DNA from: a virus
IMG/VR virus record: IMGVR_UViG_3300040801_002330
Location: 1 to 40,700 of that record
DNA length: 40,700 nucleotides
Direction: 5' to 3' (one strand)
Position 1 is the stretch's first letter. Each line of letters starts with the position of its first letter. Under the pieces are notes generated by a model. The model did not search any database and had not been told where the DNA came from. It was given only the letters and a program-made list of their open reading frames with translations. The position numbers and the translations under genes are program-made. Shown here piece by piece: positions 7,324 through 16,300 of the stretch.

Positions 7324-7351
7324 AAAAAAGATCGGGGTTCGTGCCCCGATC
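7324..7351 (-). terminator. Rho-independent terminator for the leftward late transcripts
   Basis: GATCGGGG (7330-7337) and CCCCGATC (7344-7351) form a perfect 8-bp stem with a 6-nt loop. On the minus strand it is followed at once by six T (7329-7324). It begins 12 nt after the stop of the giant gene. On the plus strand no T-run follows, so it acts only on leftward transcripts. Confidence 0.9.
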
Positions 7352-7362
7352 AACTCCCCAAA

Positions 7363-10300
7363 CTATTTACCCACTCTTACCTCATACGACCGATTAAACT
7401 GTTCTTTCAACCTATCAATCCTGCCCCTTAAAACCTCCATTGTCCGCTCATCCCCTCTCCCCTCAGCCCGCTTAACCTTCTTCCGAATTTCCTTAATCTG
7501 CCGCTCGACATCTTGGGCGTACCTATAAATCCGCAGATCCCCCGCCCTCTCCCTTCTCACCTCCATGAGCTTAACCATATCCCGCTCCGGCCCCTCCTTA
7601 TACAGCTTCTCCAGCTTGGCCGCACCATACGCCGCCGCCACTCTCGTATGATACTTCTCCGACCGCATCGGGTTACTTGGGTCAGCGAACAGCCCACCAA
7701 CCAGCGGCAGATCCTTTGGCCCTTCAAGCTCCAGTTCCCCCTGAGCAGCACCCTTAATCCCCAGCGTCGTATCAGTAAGGAACCTGCCTAAAGAACCTGT
7801 CAGGAAATTAACCAGCACCTTGTAATCCGCTGGCCTCAGATCCACTATCCCCGACTCAACAGGGCTTCCACCTGTTGCCTCGTTCACATACTCCGCCAGC
7901 CACTTGTACCCCTCTGGCGTGCTGCCCCAGGCCAGCTCAGCATTCGGCCTCTTCCCTACTCCAGGGTAAGCCTCCGGCGCCAGCGGATTCCCAGCGAAGT
8001 CCTTGTTCTCTAGGATCTGCACAAACGGGTCCATCGCTGTGGGCGATATAGCCTGAGCCAAGCTTGCACTCCCAACAGGGTTAAACGTCGTCATCGTCAT
8101 CGCGCTGAGATCCAACAACATATCCTGCGGCTTCCGCACTCCGGCCAGCGTTTCCCCGAGCATTCCTCCCATCCGCCAGACCACGTTATACACCCACGGC
8201 GCTGGTATCTTAACAAAGTCTCCGCCCACCTTAACCGGCGCTATAATAAACCTCTCTTTATCCCACTCAGGAATCTCATCCCAATCATCAAACATCATCC
8301 TGCCCATGACATCCAGCATCAGGCTAAACCCAATAGTCCCTGCCGTAATCCCCTGCAGCTTTTTACTCCCCAGCAGGTTTCGCACCACTTGATAGTTACC
8401 CTGTACCGTGGCATTAAAGAACAGCCACCATACCCCCAGCGCCTGAGTCTTATACCCCCTCCTCGTAAAGTTGGTTGTAAGGTCTTGTGAGATACGCGCT
8501 GCGCGCTGCTCCGAAACCCCCTTATCAACCAGCACTGAGAAGGTACTCAACCTCATGACATTCTCAAACAGAATGTTCGTGTTCTCAATGCCATCCAGCC
8601 ACTTGTCCTTCATCTCAAACAGCGCCTTAGCCCCTCCTTGCCTCCGAGCAACCTGCGCTTCAAAGCTCCCCCACGAGTCGTCCATCTCCTTCAGCGACTC
8701 AATAAACGAAGTCCGGCCTCCAGCCTTCTCCCACCTTTCCACCATCTGCACATCAGCATCTGCTGGATCTCTAACCCCCTGCACAAACACTTTCTTCAGC
8801 GCCGTAAACGTCTTTCCATAGTTCGCAAATATCTCACTCGTATACTCCTTAGCTTCACTAGCCTGCATGTTATACGCCGCAGTGAACGGATCACGAACAG
8901 CGTTCATCATCAGGAACGCTGGGCTGGCGCTGACATTCACCCATCTGACTATTCCATTCAGCCAGTTCATAACCCGCATCGGCCCGTTCAGCACCTGGGC
9001 GTCCAGGTTATTCACAGCCCTCACAAACCCAAGCGCTCTTTCATTGTGAGCATTGGGCCGAATAATCAGCTTCTTCCCTCCCCGTAACAGAACAATATCC
9101 GACTTGTTCTGCGCCGTGGATTTCTTCTCAACCAGAAAACCATTCTCATCATGAGTCGCATACTTGTCCTTATCCACCACAGCGAACCAAGACTTCCACC
9201 CTTCTCTATCCTGGTTGATAGTCTCGTACAGGTAGTTATTCGCAAAGTTCCTTTCCGCCGCCGCCGCCGCCGCCTCTGCTTTAGCCAGCGCATTCTGCAG
9301 CGCCATCACTGGCTCACTCAGCGTCTCAGTACCTGCCCGAGTAGCAAGCTGCTTCGCGCCACCCGCCCCAGCTTGCTGGAATATCTTTTGAATCTCGTCA
9401 TTCAAATTATACGCCTCTCTCCTTAATGGCGCGTAGGCTGTCTTATCCCCAATCAGCCTAGCCTTCTCATCCTCCGTAATCAGCCCTCCATCTTCCAATA
9501 TATCCAGCGTCATCCTATTCAACGAGTCATACAGGTTCGTGATCTCATCCCACTTTCCCTGATCCGCTGAGACCCTATCCAGCACCTGATCAACCCCCCG
9601 CACAAACGCTGAGCCTACCCCACCATCTGAGAACCCAGAAGCCGCATCCTTAAACACCTCCCAGTCATTCCTTAGAAGCTGCTCGCCCCCTTGCTTAATC
9701 TCATATGGGATGTAATAATTAACCAGGTCAAACATCAGCTTCCGCTTAGTCGAAGCTGACATCGTAATCTGGTTCCCCTGCGCATCCACATAATCCGACC
9801 CATCAGGGTTCTTACCAACCCTCACAAATCCCCTGGCCTTACTCAGCTCCTTAGCCCTAACCTCCGGCAGCACATCTTTCTTCAGCAGCCTTTTCGCATA
9901 CATATCCGATGCACGCTCAGCCAGCTTCCGATTAACCCCATCAACTTTAATATGCCGCGCTGCCAGCATATCGCTGACTTCTTCCGCTGTCCAAGGCGAG
10001 TCAGCAATCTTACTCCTCAGCGGCAGTGCATACTCTTGCTTAATCTGCTCCAACCTTGCTGCCTTCTTATTCCTCACCAGGGAATAAACATCATACACCC
10101 CTGTATCAACCGCTTCCATCTCAGCGAAGTAGTCAATAAAGTCAGCCCGGATTCGTTGCAACAGCCCTGGCTTATTAACCTGGTCCTCCCTCCCATCCGT
10201 CGGGTCTGTCCACAGGTACCCCTTTACTTCTTCCCAGGCCTGAGACTGATACTCGTTCCCATCAAACGCCGCATCCAGCGCCCGGCCTACGCGCCCCGCA

Positions 10301-13300
10301 GCGGACATATAAGCCGCCTCCCTATTAACAGCCATTGACTGTTGGGCTTGGCCCCGCGCCATGTTCAACGCGCCATGCAACCCGCGCTGCGCCCATATCA
10401 CAGCCATCCCTTCTGTCAGCTCAAACCCAATGCCCCGTTCCTTGAGCATTTGCCCCAGCGCTGTACTAGCCCACCAGGCTTTGATTTTATCAACAAGCCT
10501 CCTAAACAGCCCGTTGCCCTGGCCCTCAGCGCCATACTGCACAAAATAAGCCAGATCCTCTTCCGCCAGCAGCCCCGGACTTTTTTGTTCAACCTCCCTT
10601 CTAACCCTATCCAGCTCCCCCCTGCCTGCCCACTCTTCCCGCAGGTAGTGTTCGACTCCTAAAGAGTCCGCTGCTGACAAAGTAGCCTGAGTCATCGCCC
10701 GCCGAGCCAGCTCATTCCCAGCCTCCGCCATTGTATGCAGATCCCCTACATACTGCCCCAAGGAATCCCCCAGGACCTCCTTAAACGTCGCATGTTTCCC
10801 CTCATGCAACAGCACCCCTGCAGGCCCGCCGCTAGCAGGCATACTCCCAGCATACAGCCGAATCCGCTGGCCATCCCAGGAACCCGATTCCCCATTCGGG
10901 CCTGGCTCATTGATAATCTCAACCAGCCCCGCGGCTTCCGCCTGCTCCACCCAGCCTTGCCCCATCTCCTTATCCAGCTGCTGTACCAAATCCTCCCTTT
11001 CCATAGCCATAGTCCTCCCCTCCTTGGAGTAATACTTCTGATCCCCGGTCTTAGGGTCAACGACATAATCCGAAACCCCAGGATGCTCCGGGTACGGCAG
11101 CCCCACCCCATTCACATCATACGCAGCATTCTTCTTCGGGTTCCCTGCAACCTTCTGTCCCTTCTTATAGACAACAGTCAGCCTATCCAGATCCTCTTGT
11201 CGCCAGAACACCCAGTTATAGAACCCGAACCCAGGGTGCTTAACAGTCTCCCCAATCTGCTGCTGCGCTGCCTTCTCGGCAATGTGCTTCCCAGCCTCCT
11301 TCTCCAGCCCCGCTTGGTCAACCGTGGAAACCTTCGTAGAGTGCCCAATTCCCTTCCGCACCTCATACGTCCCATCAGTGTTCTTCCTAACATACACAAC
11401 CCGAGACCCTGCATCCAGCAGCCTAATCCCCGCCAGCCCATATTCAGCCAACTTTCGACTAGCCATCCGCCGCGCCAGGTTCTTTTTCCGCTGCTGCTTC
11501 CCTGTCTCAGGATCATGGATATGCCCGTCCATCCCTCCATATTCCTTGTCCATATAATACTTTGTCAGCTCTGAATAAAACGACGAGCCGGTTCCTTTTA
11601 TATCTAAAGAGGGAGATGTAGGGTATGTTGAGGTTTTATTCTTAGCCTTCAGCGCCAACCTTAGTAACAAATAATCATCCCTTGGATCAAGCAGCGCTCT
11701 TTGAACCTGTGGGCTCTGCTGGTTAAGAGGCCGGTCCCACTCAATCATCTTCGGCACTATATCATCAGGAACGTGCATCCCATAAGTATTCGACCCGACT
11801 CCCTGCTTGTAATAATCCAGCGTTGCCTGAGACTCTAGCGCATAGAAGCCCCAGCCATAACTAATGTTCCCCTCACCCTGTCCTTTGAGCACATATTTTA
11901 ACAAGGGTCTGCCATGCGGAAACTTATTCTCCGATGCCCACTGCGCCCCTGACGTATGAGCAATGTAGGTATTAAACAGCCCATCACTTGTTGCATTCAC
12001 CTGATTCCTCAGCCCCTGCCTCACAAGCGCAACAGCCATCTCATCCGTAAACTCAAACCCAAACCCCTTTTGTTTTAAGCTCCTCCCCAGCGCCGTGCTG
12101 GCCCACCACGCCTTGACAGCATTCACAATCCGTCTAAACAATCCTTCATCCTTCCCCTGAGCAAACTGCACATAGTTAGCCAAGTCCTCTTCCATAAGAA
12201 AGTCAGGGCTAATCTTTCTCAGCTCTTCCCTAACTCGATTTATCTCGCTTGTGTTCTCCGGGCTCAGCGCACTCGCTATACCAAACCTCAGCGCACCTTC
12301 CCACGCCGTCTTGAACCTGGCATCCGCCGCGCTGCCCCCTTGTTTTAAGAAGTCCTCATGGTACTTAACCGCAGACTTCCCAAGAACACTAACCAGCCTA
12401 GCATGACTTCCCTCATGCAGCACCGCCCCTAGCAACTCCCTCGGGCTGCTAACATAATCCAGGTAAACCTTAATGGTATCCGTCGCTGCATCGTACTGTC
12501 CAGCAACTCCATCTGGCCCGCCGCCCTCAACCAGCTCCAGCATTCCACTACTCAACAAGGCATCCGTAATCGGACCCAGATCCTCCCTCAACAGCTCCGT
12601 CGCTGTACTCAAATCAAGAGCATCCCCTAGCTCCCCCTTAGTCTGATACAGCGTCTTGCCAGTGAACCCAACATTTTCTCCTCCCCCAGCAATAACATTC
12701 TCCCCCTTCCACACAACAATCTGCCGCCCTGTAACAGCATCGTGGACCTTATTAAAAAAGACTCCATCATACCCATCGGCTTTTGCTTGCTGGAGAATAT
12801 GGGTAAAGCTGGTGCTTCCATATCCTACCTCATTAGGAATTACCTTGAGGTTCTCAAAAGCAACCAGCACATTCACCTGCCTCGCCCTGGCCCACTTCTT
12901 CGCTGCCTTCCTTGTCGAAGCCAGGAACATACCCTCCTTCGTATCAGCTCCACCAACACCTGACCCGAAGAACTGAGGATCAATTACATCGCCCAGCAGC
13001 GCCTCCCTATCCTTAGACCCATGCCACAGCGACAGCACAATCTTCCCGCCTGTTTGCTGCAGCTTGTTCTGAATTGAAGACAGCGTAGCGCCGCCGCTCA
13101 TGATACCAGAGACCGTCCCAGTTTCCCCAACCCGGCTCTTTACCCAAGCATTCAGCGCTGCATTCCGCTTCTTAAACTCCTGCTTGTACGCCATATCCTT
13201 CATCAGCTTACTAGCGTTCGGAAGCCGCCGCGCAACATACAGCGCCGAAGACAGCTTGATCTTCTGTGTCTCCGTCATGTCCTCAACTTTAGGCTTGTTC

Positions 13301-16300
13301 TCCACAGCCTTGAACACAGCGGGGAAATCTGTAGCCAAATCCCCGTCCCTATACGCCTGCATAGCCTTGGGATTTCCTCTATACCCCAGGTCACTCTTCT
13401 GCATGTTCGAGTCAAACACAGCTTCCAGCGTGCGGGCTATGCGGGCAATCCTGGGCCGATGATACCCATCCCGCTTCATAGACTGACTTGGCCCCAGCGT
13501 TGGCTGAGTAGTCACAAGCCTTCTTGCCTCAGGCAGGCTAGCCCACTGAGTAGCATCTGTCTCCTGATGCGGCCCGCTCAGGTGATCTGTTGATTGCTCC
13601 CCTGTGGGAACCCCAACATAATACAACGAGGCCATCGTCCCATCGCGGCCTGAGTAGAACCCCTTGGCGAGCTGCCCAACAATCTGAACATCATACCCGA
13701 ATTCCTCCTTAGCCTCCCTCTTTGCCGCAACCAGCGGATGCTCCATGTACCTCTTGCTTGGAGTATGATGCCCTGTATCAATCCGATTCGGCCCTGGATC
13801 TGAGAACCTGTCCGCGCCGCCTCTGGCAAAGTCCCAGGTAATCCCCTCATACTGATTACTAACCTTCCTTAACAGCACCTTACCTGTCTTGGGGTTAATA
13901 ATGACAACCCCATACCTCGCCCCAGTTTCCCCGTAAGTCGCTGAGCTAGGGTTGTGATCTGAGTTAACAGGATAATTGGCCCAGACACCCTCAAACGGAT
14001 TCTCCGCCAGCAAATCCTCCTCTGGCCTTAGATCCTCCAGCCACCCGTCCAGGTTCGGGACATCAACAACCTTCTTTGGCGCTGACTTCAGTGCATCCTT
14101 TAATGCCTCATCCCCAAACTTATCCGCAAACAGCCCTGCTTCCTGCATGACATCCTCCAACCCATACTTATCGTGGTTGGATACAATCTCATGCAGCAGC
14201 TTCGTACCCTGGGTTACATCATTAGTCTCCCCAATCGTAACCTTTCTTAACAAATAAGGATGATTGACCTTAAACGATTCCAGCTCCTGCTTACTTTTCG
14301 GCATCTCCTTATAGAGCTGGATCTTCTCTATGGTAGGAATCTTTGCATACTTGAAATAGTTATGGATATGAGCAATCGCTGTTGCATCCTCATTGCTCAG
14401 GAATGAGGTAAAATAAACGTGCATCCCATCCATGGAGGTTATTTTACTAGACTCAATCGTATACCCTGGTGGGGGCTCCTGCGGTGCCCACTCAGTATTC
14501 GCCGCCGCTGCCGCGCTGGCTGTGCTAGCTGTTGCCCCAGCTCCCGTCCCAGCTCCAGCATTATCATACGCTGCTATAGCTTCGTCTATGGAGCCGAAGG
14601 AGAGCTGATACGGAGCAAAAGGAGACCCGCCTAACTGCCCTGAGCCAAACAACTCAGCGACACCTGTCTTGGGGCTGTATAGTATTGCAGCAGAAGGAGA
14701 GTCTGTCTTGAAGATAACCTTATACGGTGAACTTGATTTATCAATCCCCTTATATTCCCATCCAAGATGCACCAGCTCATCCAGCATCCCCGCTGTATCT
14801 GCCACAGTCTTGGGTGAGAATCCCTCATTTACCATGCTCTCAATCCCCTCCTTGTTAATTCCTGAAAGAGTCCCTGTATGCAGCGCGCCGGCTACCCAGC
14901 CCTCATCATAGTTCTCCCACTTCTCGACAGGCACCTTACCCAGCGCCTTAACGTAGGTCTTAGCCTCCGCTGGGTTATCTACAAGAAAAGACGCTGCCTC
15001 CGACCCCCACTTAGCCGCCAGGGCATTCTCCCCATACAGCTCCTTATCCGCTTTAATCTCCTTCATCTTGTTCTTAACATCAGGAACCGCAGAAAGGACA
15101 TTAAACAAACTCTGTACTTCCTCCTCCCCTGTGAACTCAGTAACCTCCGAGAAGCCCAACAGCGTCGTTGGCATTATAGCGGAGTTGTCCTCGGGGGAGT
15201 AATTAACCTTGGTCGCATTCCCAACATGCGTTCCCTGAATGGTCATTTTAAGCGTCGCCCCACCAGGCATCCCCTGCTTAATTTCCCAAGCATCAATGCT
15301 TCCGGCTTCTTGCAGCTTCGACGCAATATCGTAAACAAAATCTGGGTTAGCGCCGTTGTTAAGCAGATCCAACGTCTGCTTACCCCAGCTTTCAGCAAAC
15401 TCCGCTTCCTTCTGCGGGTCCGTAATCGCCATCGCCCACTCACCCTCAAGCATACCTCCCTCTTGAGTTTGAGCTTTCAACCCAGGGAAGTTCCCTGACT
15501 CCACCATCGCAACACCAGCATTCAGCGTGTCTGCGTAATTCGGAGCTTTGTTGGGAGTAAACACAGTCCAAGCATGTTGAACTAAATTGTCAATATCATC
15601 CACGTTCTGTGCTACGATACTCCCATCCTTCATATACATCGGCAAGCCGACAGTATTGAACTCTAAGTCCCACCCTTTATCATGCAGCTCTTTATTATAC
15701 TCCGGCAGCTCCAGCTTACCCGCTACCTCCATCTTCGTAACCGCAGCACTCCCTGATTCCTCAATCTGATTCTCCGCAACCAGATCCTTTATCACCGTCG
15801 CCGCTGTCCCGTTTCCGTAGAAGCCGTCGTAAGCCCCAACCTGCTCTTTGAGAAAAACAGGATCTCCTTTAGCAAAAGCATTGAGCAGCGACTTAGTGTT
15901 GTTGAGCTTATCCGACGCATCCCAGCTAACATCAGCATTTCCCTCCCACCCTTCATCCAGCTTTTGCTTCGCCGTATCACTCAGCCCATCTAGGTCTGTT
16001 GTCTCTTTAATAGGAGCCTTAGGCGCCGGCTCAATCCCAGCTTCCTTAATCGGATTCGTAGCCTCGTACTGCGACGCTGGATTCTCCATCCCAAGCCCAG
16101 CATCCGTGTCTAAGAACCCCTTGTCCTGGGCATAACCCTCCGCCATTTTTTCCTTAATATGACTCTTCGCCGTATACCCTGTCTCCTTAACCACCTCCCC
16201 GACAGCAACATCCTTCGGACTTTTCCCTGTCTCCTGGGTAAACCGTATTTCATCCTCCAGCGTCATATCTTGGATAATACTATCCAGCGACTTATCCTGA

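Noticed and set aside
7289-7528. A 79-codon plus frame beginning in palindrome copy 2
   Set aside because: It crosses the terminator and then runs antisense to the giant gene's end; its start comes from the palindrome. It has GAGG upstream, so it is kept only as a comparison with the leader at copy 5.
10735-11574. A 279-codon open frame on the plus strand inside the giant gene, and others like it (for example 14878-15498)
   Set aside because: They run antisense to a clear protein, have Pro/Leu/Arg/Ser-rich composition expected from reading the C-rich strand, and lack coherent Shine-Dalgarno or neighbours.
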